A stretch of DNA of 64,000 nucleotides. Source: Lysobacterales bacterium (lineage in GTDB: Bacteria; Pseudomonadota; Gammaproteobacteria; Xanthomonadales; UBA2363). Position 1 is the first letter of the stretch. Each line of letters starts with the position of its first letter. Position numbers and translations under genes: made by a program. Positions 44,017 through 52,453 of the stretch are shown here, piece by piece. Under the pieces are notes generated by a model. The model searched no databases. It was not told the origin of the DNA and worked only from the letters and a program-made list of their open reading frames with translations. The stretch is taken from positions 62,001 through 126,000 of the forward strand of contig JAHCAT010000014.1 of NCBI GenBank assembly GCA_019634735.1. Reading direction: 5' to 3'.

Positions 44017-45444
44017 ATGCCTCAGCGTCGCCTGCTTCTCCCGATCCTGATACTGGCCGCCGCCGGCACCGGCTGGCTGGCAGGACAGACGTCCCCGACG
44101 CCCGCGACCGCCCTGGCCGATGTCCTGATCGCCCCGGCGCGCGCCGCCGGCCTGCCGGCGGCGATCGATGGCCAGCCGATCCCCTCCCTGGCGCCGATGC
44201 TGGAGCGGGTGATGCCGGCCGTGGTCAACGTCTACACCGCCAGCCGGGTGCAGGTGCGGTCGTCGCCGTTCATGGACGATCCCTTCTTCCGGCATTTCTT
44301 CGGCATCCCCGACATGCCGCGCGAACGCGTCGAGCGCTCGCTGGGCTCGGGGGTCATCGTCGATGCCGGCCGTGGCCTGGTGGTGACCAACCACCACGTG
44401 ATCGAGGCTGCCGACGACATCTCGGTGACCCTGGCCGATGGCCGCACCCTGGTCGCCGAGCGGATCGGGGCCGACCCGGCCACCGACATCGCGGTGATCC
44501 GCATCCCGGCCGAGGGCCTGGTCGCGCTGCCGCTGGCCCAGCGCGAGCCGCTGCGGGTCGGCGATTTCGTGGTCGCGGTCGGCAACCCGTTCGGCCTGGG
44601 CCAGACAGTGACTTCCGGCATCGTCTCCGCACTGGGTCGTGGCGGCCTCGACGGCCGCGGCGTGCAGAACTTCATCCAGACCGATGCCTCGATCAATCCC
44701 GGCAATTCCGGCGGCGCCCTGGTCAACCTGCGCGGCGAGCTGGTCGGCATCAACACCGCCATCTACTCGCGGTCCGGCGACAGCGCCGGCATCGGCTTCG
44801 CGATTCCGTCGGCGCTGACCGCCTCCGTGCTGGACCAGCTGGTGGAACAAGGTGCGGTCAGGCGCGGCTCGCTCGGGCTGGAGGTGCAGGACCTCGACAC
44901 GGTGCTGGCCGCAAACCTGGGCGCCGCCAGCGGCGCAGGGGTCGCGGTGACCCGGATCCAGCCGGACGGTACCGCCGCCCGGGCCGGTGTCCAGGTCGGC
45001 GACGTGCTCACCGCGTTGAACGGCGCGCCTGTGCGCAACGGCCGGGAACTGCGCGCGCTCGAGGGCATGCTGCCCGGCAGCGGCGAGGTGGCGCTGGTGG
45101 TGCTGCGCGAAGGTCGCGAGCGACGCCTGACGGGCGGCCTGGTCAGCGCGCTGACCGCGCTGGTCGGCGATACCGCGGACCGGCGTCTGGCCGGCGCCGA
45201 GTTCGCGCCGGTGCCCGAGCGCCTGGCCGCCCGCGGCGTGCGCGGCGCCCTGGCCAGCGCGGTGGCGGCGGACTCGCCGGCCGGGCGCGCCGGCCTGCGC
45301 CGGGGCGATGTCGTGCTGCAGGTCAACGACACCGACCTGGACGACCTGGAGGCGCTGCGCGCCGCGCTGACGCGTGCGCCCGCCGTGCTGTCGCTCACGA
45401 TCCTGCGCGGCAATCGCCTGTACAAGGTGGACCTGACGCGCTGA
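44017..45444 (+). CDS. degQ: Periplasmic serine protease DegQ/HtrA
   Basis: The 475-residue protein has an N-terminal signal, a trypsin-like domain with the triad His127 (TNHHV), Asp157 (TDIAVI) and Ser231 (NPGNSGGAL), and two PDZ domains at about 285-370 and 395-470. It degrades or refolds misfolded envelope proteins. The length and two PDZ domains fit DegQ/DegP rather than DegS. The ATG at 44017 is preceded by AAGGAG. It stands alone, divergent from the secreted protein gene. Confidence 0.92.
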   Translation: MPQRRLLLPILILAAAGTGWLAGQTSPTPATALADVLIAPARAAGLPAAIDGQPIPSLAPMLERVMPAVVNVYTASRVQVRSSPFMDDPFFRHFFGIPDMPRERVERSLGSGVIVDAGRGLVVTNHHVIEAADDISVTLADGRTLVAERIGADPATDIAVIRIPAEGLVALPLAQREPLRVGDFVVAVGNPFGLGQTVTSGIVSALGRGGLDGRGVQNFIQTDASINPGNSGGALVNLRGELVGINTAIYSRSGDSAGIGFAIPSALTASVLDQLVEQGAVRRGSLGLEVQDLDTVLAANLGAASGAGVAVTRIQPDGTAARAGVQVGDVLTALNGAPVRNGRELRALEGMLPGSGEVALVVLREGRERRLTGGLVSALTALVGDTADRRLAGAEFAPVPERLAARGVRGALASAVAADSPAGRAGLRRGDVVLQVNDTDLDDLEALRAALTRAPAVLSLTILRGNRLYKVDLTR

Positions 45445-45533
45445 AAGGGCAAACCGCCAGGTCAGCGGTGGTGGCTCGACAGCCCCCATGGTATCGTGCA
45501 CAAATCATTGACCGCCAAGCGGATTTCACCTTC

Positions 45534-46673
45534 ATGCGCGTAGCCACCCTGCTCCTGACCGCCGCCTCGGCCCTGCTTGCGGCGGCGCCGGTCCACGCCC
45601 AGCTCTCGCTGCGCGGCGACTATGCCGCCGCCCGCGGCCTCACCGAGGTGGGTGCCCTGTACGCGCGCCAGACCCGCACCTCGCTGACGGTCACCCCGTT
45701 CAGCACGAATGCCGGCATCGAGGGCGTGATCCGCGGCGAGATCGACATCGCCACCTCAGCCCGCCCCCCGGTCCCCGGCCGCGACGCCGAGCGCCATCTG
45801 GTGTTCTGGCCGGTCGCCTGGGACGCGGTGGTGTTCATCGTCCATCCCAGCAACCCGGTACGCGAGCTCAGCCTGGCCCAGGTCCGCGACATCTTCATGG
45901 GCCGCCTGGAGAACTGGAACCAGGTCGGCGGCCGCGACGCGCCGATCGACCTGTACTCGGTGATGGGCCCCTATGACGGGCTGGAGTCGTCGATGCGCCA
46001 GATCCTGTTCGGCAACCCGGGCTACAACGCCAAGATCCGCCGCCTCTTCCTCAACCAGCACCAGATCGAGATCGGCGTGCAGATGGACCCGGACTCGATC
46101 GGCATGACCACCCTGGCGGGCCTGGACAAGCAGCGCGTGCGCGCGCTCGGCATCGAGGGCGTGGCCGCCGACAAGGACACCGTCGCCGATGGCCGCTACC
46201 TGCTCACGGTGCCCCTGTACCTCGTGTACCGGGCCGACAATCCCAAGGTCGACGAGATCAACCGCTTCGCCGAGTTCCTGCGCACGCCCGTCGCCGAGAA
46301 CGTGATCGTCGGCAAGCGCCTGGTGCCGCACCGGGACGACCAGGACTTCCGCGACCTGCACGCGCGCCGGCTGACCACCCTCTGGGAGCGCCTGGGTGGC
46401 GAACCGCTGCCGGTCGAACAGGTACGGTTCGCCGGGCGCGACGCCGCACAGGCGGCGGATGCCGGCGACGACGCGGGCGAGGCGACGGCCGCCACCGCCG
46501 CGCTGGCGTCCGTCGACGGCATCGAGGGCGATGCGGATGCCGCTGCGGGCGCCGAGGCCGTGGCCGAGGCCGCCGCCCCGGCGGTGCCGAACGGCAGCGG
46601 CCAGACCGCCGCCGAGGGGACCGCCGAAGCCGGTGCCGAATGCCGCAGGACGCTGTTCTCGCGCAAGTGCTGA
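45534..46673 (+). CDS. PstS-like periplasmic substrate-binding protein with acidic low-complexity tail
   Basis: The 379-residue protein has a signal peptide (cleavage near residue 22, after VHAQ) and a PBP-like domain of the phosphate-binding type (residues about 25-275: INRFAEFLRTPVAENVIV, MGRLENWNQVGGRDAPI). Typical PstS segments for binding phosphate (TSAR, and a later G-x-x-x-S) are only partly kept. From about residue 300 the sequence is an Ala/Glu/Asp/Gly-rich tail that ends in CRRTLFSRKC, which is unusual for this family. No pst transport genes are near, so phosphate uptake is uncertain. The next gene overlaps it by 34 bp. Confidence 0.7.
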   Translation: MRVATLLLTAASALLAAAPVHAQLSLRGDYAAARGLTEVGALYARQTRTSLTVTPFSTNAGIEGVIRGEIDIATSARPPVPGRDAERHLVFWPVAWDAVVFIVHPSNPVRELSLAQVRDIFMGRLENWNQVGGRDAPIDLYSVMGPYDGLESSMRQILFGNPGYNAKIRRLFLNQHQIEIGVQMDPDSIGMTTLAGLDKQRVRALGIEGVAADKDTVADGRYLLTVPLYLVYRADNPKVDEINRFAEFLRTPVAENVIVGKRLVPHRDDQDFRDLHARRLTTLWERLGGEPLPVEQVRFAGRDAAQAADAGDDAGEATAATAALASVDGIEGDADAAAGAEAVAEAAAPAVPNGSGQTAAEGTAEAGAECRRTLFSRKC

Positions 46674-47407
46674 GCGCCAGCACCCGTTCGGCGCCGCCCG
46701 CGGCGCTGACCCTGGATCTCGACGATACGCTGTGGCCGATCCTGCCGGTGATCCTGCGCTGCGAGGCGGCGCTGGAATCGTTCCTGCGCGAACACGCGCC
46801 TGCGGTGGCGCAACGCTATCCCGGCCTGGCCATGCGCGCCCTGCGCGACACCATCTTCGCCGAACGGCCCGACCTCGCGCACGATTACGGCGCGGTGCGC
46901 CGGCTCAGCCTTGAGCGCGCCTTCGAACACTGCGGATTGCACGCGCCGGCGCTGGTCGAGGCGGCCTACGCGTTGTTCTATGCGACCCGCAACGAGGTCG
47001 AGTGCTACCCCGAGGTCGACCACACCCTGCCGGCGCTGGCCGCGCGGCACCGGATCGTGGCGCTCACCAACGGCAATGCCGACCTCGCCCGGATCGGCCT
47101 CGACCACCACTTCCACGGTGCGGTGTTCGCCCGCCAGGTCGGTTGCGCCAAACCCGACCCGCGCATCTTCGGCCATGCCCTGGCGCTGCTGGAACTGCCT
47201 GCCGGCGACGTCTGGCATGTCGGCGACGATCCGCTCATGGATGTCGTCGGCGCCCGCCGCGCCGGCATGGGCGCGGTCTGGCTGAACCGCGACGATCGCC
47301 CCTGGCCGCACCCGGACCTGCCCGGTCCGGACCTGGTGGTTCGCGACCTCACCGAACTGGCGGCCCACCTGGCCGACCTTTCACCGACCCCGAGCACTCT
47401 CCGATGA
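46640..47407 (+). CDS. HAD-superfamily phosphatase, YigB-like
   Basis: The 255-residue protein has the HAD motifs: nucleophile LTLDLDDTLWP, LTNGNADLARIG, the Lys in CAKPDPRIFG, and HVGDDPLMDVVGARRAGM. YigB-type enzymes dephosphorylate FMN and related small molecules; the substrate is not proven here. The ATG at 46640 lies inside the upstream gene. An in-frame GTG at 46667 (LSAS...), overlapping that gene's stop codon, is an equally possible start. Its own stop overlaps the aminopeptidase start by ATGA. Confidence 0.82.
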   Translation: MPQDAVLAQVLSASTRSAPPAALTLDLDDTLWPILPVILRCEAALESFLREHAPAVAQRYPGLAMRALRDTIFAERPDLAHDYGAVRRLSLERAFEHCGLHAPALVEAAYALFYATRNEVECYPEVDHTLPALAARHRIVALTNGNADLARIGLDHHFHGAVFARQVGCAKPDPRIFGHALALLELPAGDVWHVGDDPLMDVVGARRAGMGAVWLNRDDRPWPHPDLPGPDLVVRDLTELAAHLADLSPTPSTLR

Positions 47408-48777
47408 CCCTGATCTCCCTCGATGCGAACACGTCGGCCACGCCGCTGGTTGCGGTCCGGGCCGACGGACTCGAAGCCCTCCTCGCCACCCTGCCGGCCG
47501 CGGCGGCCGGCCACGCGCGCGCCTGCGGCTTCTCCGCCGAGCTGGGCAGCCACTGCCTGCTGCCGGACGGTCAGGGTGCGCTGGCCGCGGTGCTGGTCGG
47601 CGCCGGGGAGCCAGCCGACCCCTGGACCCTGGCCGGCCTGCCCCTGTCGCTGCCCGCCGGCGACTACCGCCTGGATCCCCGCGGCCTTGGCCTGGACCCG
47701 CTGCCGGCCGGCCTGGGCTGGGCGCTGGGCAGCTACCAGTTCAACCGCTACCGGCAGCCCCGCCGAGCACCGTCGCGCCTGGCGTTGCCGGACGAGGTAC
47801 TGGGTGCCCTGCAACCGGTCGTCGAGGCGGTGGCCCTGGTGCGCGACCTGGTCAACACCCCGACCGAGCACATGGGGCCAGCCGAGCTCGCCCAGGCCAC
47901 CAGCCGCCTCGCCGACCGGCATGGCGCGCAGGTCCGGGTGATCGAGGGCGACGACCTGCTGGCGCAGAATTTCCCGGCGATCCACGCGGTCGGCCGCGCC
48001 AGCCACCGGCCGCCGCGCCTGATCGAGCTCGACTGGGGCGACGAGGGGCATCCGCGCCTGGCCCTGGTCGGCAAGGGCGTGTGCTTCGACACCGGCGGCC
48101 TGGACATCAAGCCGGCCGACGGCATGCTGCGGATGAAGAAGGACATGGGCGGCGCCGCGCACGCCCTGGCGCTGGCCGGCCTGGTCATGGCCGGCGGCCT
48201 GCCGGTGCGCCTGAAGCTGCTGATCCCGGCTGTTGAGAATGCCATCGGCCCGGACGCCTATCGTCCTGGCGAGGTGATCGCCACCCGCAAGGGCCTGAGC
48301 GTCGAGATCGGCAACACCGACGCCGAGGGCCGGGTGATCCTGTCCGATGCGCTGACCTACGCCGCCGAATGGCAGCCGGCGCTGCTGCTGGACTTCGCCA
48401 CCCTCACCGGTGCCGCGCGCATCGCCCTGGGCCCGGACCTTCCGGCGCTGTTCGCCAACGACGAGGCACTCGCCGGCGACCTGCTGGCGGCGGGCCTGCG
48501 GCAACGCGATCCGCTGTGGCGCATGCCGCTGCACGCACCTTACGCGGCCTTCCTGGACAGCCCGATCGCCGACCTCAACAACGCAGCGGCCAGCAAGCAC
48601 GCCGGCTGCATCACCGCGGCGCTGTTCCTGCAGCGCTTCGTGTCCGAGGACGTGCCCTGGGCGCACCTGGACGTGTATTCCTGGAACGACGGCGCGCGGC
48701 CCGGCCGCCCGGCCGGTGGCGAGGCCCAGGGCCTGCGCGCCTACCACGCGATGTTGCAGGCGCGCTTCCGCGGCTGA
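47404..48777 (+). CDS. Leucyl aminopeptidase family M17
   Basis: The 457-residue enzyme has the two-zinc M17 active-site sequences: VGKGVCFDTGGLDIKP, KKDMGGAA and the signature NTDAEGR. It trims N-terminal residues from peptides in the cytosol. It is shorter than PepA and resembles the PepB/family M17 type found in proteobacteria. It is coupled to the HAD phosphatase gene by the ATGA overlap and ends the operon. Confidence 0.9.
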   Translation: MTLISLDANTSATPLVAVRADGLEALLATLPAAAAGHARACGFSAELGSHCLLPDGQGALAAVLVGAGEPADPWTLAGLPLSLPAGDYRLDPRGLGLDPLPAGLGWALGSYQFNRYRQPRRAPSRLALPDEVLGALQPVVEAVALVRDLVNTPTEHMGPAELAQATSRLADRHGAQVRVIEGDDLLAQNFPAIHAVGRASHRPPRLIELDWGDEGHPRLALVGKGVCFDTGGLDIKPADGMLRMKKDMGGAAHALALAGLVMAGGLPVRLKLLIPAVENAIGPDAYRPGEVIATRKGLSVEIGNTDAEGRVILSDALTYAAEWQPALLLDFATLTGAARIALGPDLPALFANDEALAGDLLAAGLRQRDPLWRMPLHAPYAAFLDSPIADLNNAAASKHAGCITAALFLQRFVSEDVPWAHLDVYSWNDGARPGRPAGGEAQGLRAYHAMLQARFRG

Positions 48778-48916
48778 GGCGTCGCCCGGCCGCGCGAGCG
48801 CGTCCGCGTTCGTTCCGAACGCGGGGGACGGGCGCGGGTGGAGCGGCTGACAGCCATCACTGGCCCTTCGCGCCGGCTGCCGGCAAAGTAGCTTCCTGGC
48901 ATCGGGAGGCACAGGC

Positions 48917-50128
48917 ATGGAGGGTTCCGAGGAGGTCCTGCGTCAGCTGCGCATCGAGCGCCGGCAGCGGCCGCAGGCGCGGCGTCGTCGCTGGCCCTGG
49001 CTGCTGGCCCTCGCGGCGCTGGCGCTGCTGCTGGCCTGGTTGCTGCTGGGCAACCGGCCGGTGCCGGTGGAGACCGTCGCGGCGAGGCCGGCCCAGGCGG
49101 GCGGCGGATCGGTGCTGGACGCGAGTGGCTATGTCACCGCGCGACGGCTGGCGACGGTGTCCGCGAAGATCACGGGCAAGGTCGAGGAGGTGCTGATCGA
49201 GGAGGGCATGCGGGTCGAGGCCGACCAGGTGCTGGCCCGGCTGGAGGCGGTCGACGCGCTCGCCCAGCAGGCGCTGGCGGAGGCCCAGCTCGACGCCGCA
49301 CGGACCCAGCTGGGCGAGGTCCGCGCCAACCTGCGCCTGGCGCAGCAGAATCTGGAGCGGCAGCGCAGCCTGCTCGATCGCCGCCTGGTCGCCCAGGCGC
49401 AGCTCGACCAGGCACAGGCCGAGTTCGACACCACCCAGGCGCGCCAGGCCAGCCTGGCCCGCCAGGTCGAGGTGGCGCGCAGCCAGGTGGAACTGGCGCG
49501 GATCGGCGTCGACAACACCATCGTGCGCGCACCGTTCGCGGGCGTGGTGGTGGCCAAGGCCGCACAACCTGGCGAGATCGTCTCGCCGATCTCGGCCGGC
49601 GGCGGTTTCACCCGCACCGGCATCGGCACCATCGTCGACATGGATTCCCTGGAGGTGGAGGTCGACGTCAACGAGGCCTACATCGGGCGGGTGCTGTCCG
49701 ACCAGCCGGTGGAGGCCGTGCTCAACGCCTATCCGGAGTGGCGCATCCCCGGCTCGGTGATCGCCATCATCCCGACCGCCGACCGCGCCAAGGCGACGGT
49801 ACGCGTGCGCATCGCCCTCGATGTCGAGGATCCGCGCATCGTCCCCGACATGGGCGTGCGGGTCAGCTTCCTGGAGCAGGCCCGCGCCGATGCGCCGCCG
49901 CCCAGGGGCGTGTGGGTGCCTGCGCGCGCCATCGTCGAGCGCGACGGCACCAGCGTGGCGTTCGTGGTCAGCGTGGACCGGGTCCGCCAGGTGCCGGTCG
50001 AGGCCGGCGAGCGCCGCGACGCCGACCGCCAGGTGCTGTCCGGGCTGGCCGACGGCGACGCCGTCGTGGTCGGGCCGCTGGAGACGTTGGCCGACGGCGA
50101 CCGGGTCCAGGTCGGCCGTGGCCGTTGA
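48917..50128 (+). CDS. MacA-like periplasmic adaptor (membrane fusion protein) of an ABC exporter
   Basis: The 403-residue protein has one membrane anchor at about 25-45, a biotinyl-lipoyl half (KITGKVEEVLIEEGMRVEADQVLARLE), a long coiled-coil hairpin (about 110-195), and the second half NTIVRAPFAGVVVAKAAQPGEIV. It connects an ABC transporter to the outside, as MacA does in MacAB-TolC. The operon continues with an ATPase (11-bp overlap) and two permeases. No outer-membrane channel is encoded here. GGGAGG precedes the ATG. Confidence 0.88.
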   Translation: MEGSEEVLRQLRIERRQRPQARRRRWPWLLALAALALLLAWLLLGNRPVPVETVAARPAQAGGGSVLDASGYVTARRLATVSAKITGKVEEVLIEEGMRVEADQVLARLEAVDALAQQALAEAQLDAARTQLGEVRANLRLAQQNLERQRSLLDRRLVAQAQLDQAQAEFDTTQARQASLARQVEVARSQVELARIGVDNTIVRAPFAGVVVAKAAQPGEIVSPISAGGGFTRTGIGTIVDMDSLEVEVDVNEAYIGRVLSDQPVEAVLNAYPEWRIPGSVIAIIPTADRAKATVRVRIALDVEDPRIVPDMGVRVSFLEQARADAPPPRGVWVPARAIVERDGTSVAFVVSVDRVRQVPVEAGERRDADRQVLSGLADGDAVVVGPLETLADGDRVQVGRGR

Positions 50129-50837
50129 CGGCGCCGCCGCAGTGCCGGCGCCGCTGGTCCGCGTCCGCGGCGTGACCAAGGCCTACGTGCGCGGCAAGCA
50201 GCGCATCGAGGTCCTGCACGGCATCGACCTGGACATCCCGGAAGGGGATTTCGTCGCCCTGATGGGTCCCTCGGGTTCCGGCAAGACCACCTTGCTGAAC
50301 CTGATCGGCGGGCTGGACTCGCCCAGCGCCGGCGAACTGACCGTGGCCGGCGAGCGCATCGACGCGCTGTCCGGCGAGGCGCTGGCGCACTGGCGCGCCG
50401 AGACGGTGGGCTTCATCTTCCAGAGCTACAACCTGATGCCGGTGCTGAGCGCACAGCGCAACGTCGAGCTGCCACTGCTGCTCACCTCGCTGGGCGCCGC
50501 CGACCGCCGCCGCCGCGCGCGCCTGGCGCTGTCCCTGGTCGGCCTGGACGACCGCGCCGGCCACAAGCCCAGCGAGTTGTCCGGCGGCCAGCAGCAACGG
50601 GTGGCGATCGCCCGGGCGCTGGTCTCCGACCCGCGCATCCTGATCTGCGACGAGCCCACCGGCGACCTCGACCGGAAGACCGCCGACGAAGTGCTGACCC
50701 TGCTGCAGCTCCTCAACCGGCGGTTCGGCAAGACCATCGTCATGGTCACCCACGACCCCAAGGCCGCCGACTACGCCGCCCGCACCGTGCACCTGGACAA
50801 GGGCAGCCTGGTCGACGCGCCGGCCGCGGGCCACTGA
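50118..50837 (+). CDS. ABC exporter ATPase, MacB/LolD type
   Basis: The 239-residue ATPase has Walker [10 protein letters not shown], signature [15 protein letters not shown] and Walker [13 protein letters not shown], the hallmark of MacB/LolD/FtsE-like enzymes. The start is a GTG at 50118 inside the end of the adaptor gene. It should power the two permeases encoded next. Confidence 0.92.
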   Translation: MAVDGAAAVPAPLVRVRGVTKAYVRGKQRIEVLHGIDLDIPEGDFVALMGPSGSGKTTLLNLIGGLDSPSAGELTVAGERIDALSGEALAHWRAETVGFIFQSYNLMPVLSAQRNVELPLLLTSLGAADRRRRARLALSLVGLDDRAGHKPSELSGGQQQRVAIARALVSDPRILICDEPTGDLDRKTADEVLTLLQLLNRRFGKTIVMVTHDPKAADYAARTVHLDKGSLVDAPAAGH

Positions 50838-50860
50838 ACGATGCCGGGGCACGGGCCGCC

Positions 50861-52015
50861 ATGAAGTACCTGCACCTGGTCTGGAGCGCCCTGTTGCGTC
50901 GCAAGACGCGCACCCTGTTCACCCTGCTGTCGCTGACCGCGGCGTTCCTGCTGCTCGGCCTGCTGCAGGCGATGAACTCGCTGGTCGCCGGCAGCGCGGA
51001 TTTCCTGGGCGCCGACCGGCTGATCACCCAGGCGCGGATCAGTTTCACCCAGCCGCTGCCGATGCGCATGCTACCGCAGGTGGAATCGGTGCCGGGCGTG
51101 ACCCGGGTCGCGCACTCGCAGTTCTTCGGGGGCGTCTACCAGGACCAGCGCCAGGGCTTTCCGCAGTTCGTGGTCGGGCCGCAGCGGCTGCTCGACGTCT
51201 ACCCCGAATGGATTCTCCCGGAGGAACAGCGGCTGGCCTTCGTCTCGACCGCGGACGGCGCCATCGTCGGCGCCCGGCTGGCCGAGCGCTTCGGCTGGAA
51301 GCTCGGGGACATCGTGCCGCTGACAAGCTTCATCTGGACGCGGGCCGACGGCAGCCGCAACTGGGAGTGGCGGATCGTCGGCATCTTCGAGGGTCGCGAT
51401 GCCGAATGGCGCGACCGCGCCCAGCTCATGTACCTCAACTACGCGCAGTTCGACGAGGCGCGCAGCCCGGGCGCCCGCGGCCTGGCCGGCATCTTCATCG
51501 TCCAGGTCGCCGACCCGGGGATGGCCGAAGAAATCGCCGCCGCCGTCGATGCGCGCTTCGAGAACAGCCCGGACGAGACCAAGACCCAGGCCGAGGCCGA
51601 GTTCCAGCTCGGTTTCCTGCGCCAGTTCGGCGACATCGGTTTCATCATGAACGCGATCTCCGGGGCGGTGTTCTTCACCATCCTGATCCTGACCGGCTTC
51701 ACAATGAGCCAGGCGGTCCGCGAGCGCATCCCCGAACTGGCCGTGCTCAAGTGCCTGGGCTTCACCGACCGCACCGTGCTCTGGCTGGTGCTGGCCGAAG
51801 CCCTGCTGCTGTGCGCCCTGGGCGCCCTGGCCGGGATGCTGCTGGCCAGCGCAGTGACCGGCGCCCTGCCCCCGGACTTTCCGCCCTTGCGCACCGACCT
51901 GCGGGTCTGGGCGTTCGCCGGCATCAGTGTGCTGGCCCTGGCAACCGCGGTCGGCCTGCCGCCGGCACTGCGCGCGATGCGCCTGCGCATCGTCGACGCC
52001 CTGGCCGGGAGATGA
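50861..52015 (+). CDS. ABC exporter permease 1 (MacB/FtsX fold)
   Basis: The 384-residue protein has the plan of MacB-type permeases: one N-terminal helix (residues 15-36, after KTR), a periplasmic domain to about 255, and three C-terminal helices around residues 265-375 with the FtsX-like VRERIPELAVLKCLGFT segment. With permease 2 it would form a heterodimer. It begins 23 bp after the ATPase gene. Confidence 0.88.
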   Translation: MKYLHLVWSALLRRKTRTLFTLLSLTAAFLLLGLLQAMNSLVAGSADFLGADRLITQARISFTQPLPMRMLPQVESVPGVTRVAHSQFFGGVYQDQRQGFPQFVVGPQRLLDVYPEWILPEEQRLAFVSTADGAIVGARLAERFGWKLGDIVPLTSFIWTRADGSRNWEWRIVGIFEGRDAEWRDRAQLMYLNYAQFDEARSPGARGLAGIFIVQVADPGMAEEIAAAVDARFENSPDETKTQAEAEFQLGFLRQFGDIGFIMNAISGAVFFTILILTGFTMSQAVRERIPELAVLKCLGFTDRTVLWLVLAEALLLCALGALAGMLLASAVTGALPPDFPPLRTDLRVWAFAGISVLALATAVGLPPALRAMRLRIVDALAGR

Positions 52016-52055
52016 GCATGCCGGGGCCCTGCCCGCCGATTACCGGAACAGCGCC

Positions 52056-52256
52056 ATGAGGACCTGGCGCCAGGTGGCCGCCATCGTCGCGATGAACCTG
52101 CGCAGCATTCCGCAGCGTTGGGGGCGAGCCGGGGCATTCGCGGCCTGCGTCGGATCGCAGGCCGCGCCGGCGAGCGCCGCGCCATGGAGGGCGCGGCCGG
52201 CGCAGCCCGCCATGGACGGCTCGCAGCGGCTCGTACCGGCTGGGGCGGGGCGATGA
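52056..52256 (+). CDS. Leader mini-ORF 1, duplicated N terminus of permease 2
   Basis: The 66-codon frame starts with the same 22 residues as permease 2 (MRTWRQVAAIVAMNLRSIPQ) and continues into an Ala/Arg/Pro-rich stretch coded by the palindromic DNA. Its TGA overlaps the ATG of the next copy (ATGA), so re-initiation can pass ribosomes on. It is probably a by-product of the duplication; a stable protein is not expected, but a leader role is possible. Confidence 0.45.
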   Translation: MRTWRQVAAIVAMNLRSIPQRWGRAGAFAACVGSQAAPASAAPWRARPAQPAMDGSQRLVPAGAGR

Positions 52257-52449
52257 GGACCTGGCGCCAGGTGGCCGCCATCGTCGCGATGAACCTGCGC
52301 AGCATTCCGCAGCGTTGGGGGCGAGCCGGGGCTTTCGCGGCCTGCGTCGGATCGCAGGCCGCGCCGGCGAGCGCCGCGCCATGGAGGGCGCGGCCGGCGC
52401 AGCCCGCCATGGACGGCTCGCAGCGGCTCGTGCCGCCTGGGGCGGGACG
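52056..52449 (+). repeat. Two 197-bp tandem units carrying duplicated 5' ends of the permease 2 gene
   Basis: Each unit starts with the first 69 or so bases of the permease 2 coding sequence (ATGAGGACCTGGCGCCAGGT...) and continues with about 128 bp of palindrome-rich DNA. Units start at 52056 and 52253; the real gene starts with the same 5' sequence at 52450. The units differ at about four of 197 positions. Each contains an 11-bp stem hairpin (52139-52166, CGCGGCCTGCG) and an 8-bp one with loop ATGGAG (52176-52197), repeated 197 bp further on. The period is not a multiple of three, so each copy ends its own short ORF exactly at the next ATGA. Confidence 0.9.
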
Positions 52450-52453
52450 ATGA
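52253..52453 (+). CDS. Leader mini-ORF 2, duplicated N terminus of permease 2
   Basis: This is the second 66-codon copy, nearly identical to the first, and its TGA overlaps the ATG of the full-length permease 2 at 52450. It carries the first helix start but no complete membrane segment. Confidence 0.45.
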   Translation: MRTWRQVAAIVAMNLRSIPQRWGRAGAFAACVGSQAAPASAAPWRARPAQPAMDGSQRLVPPGAGR

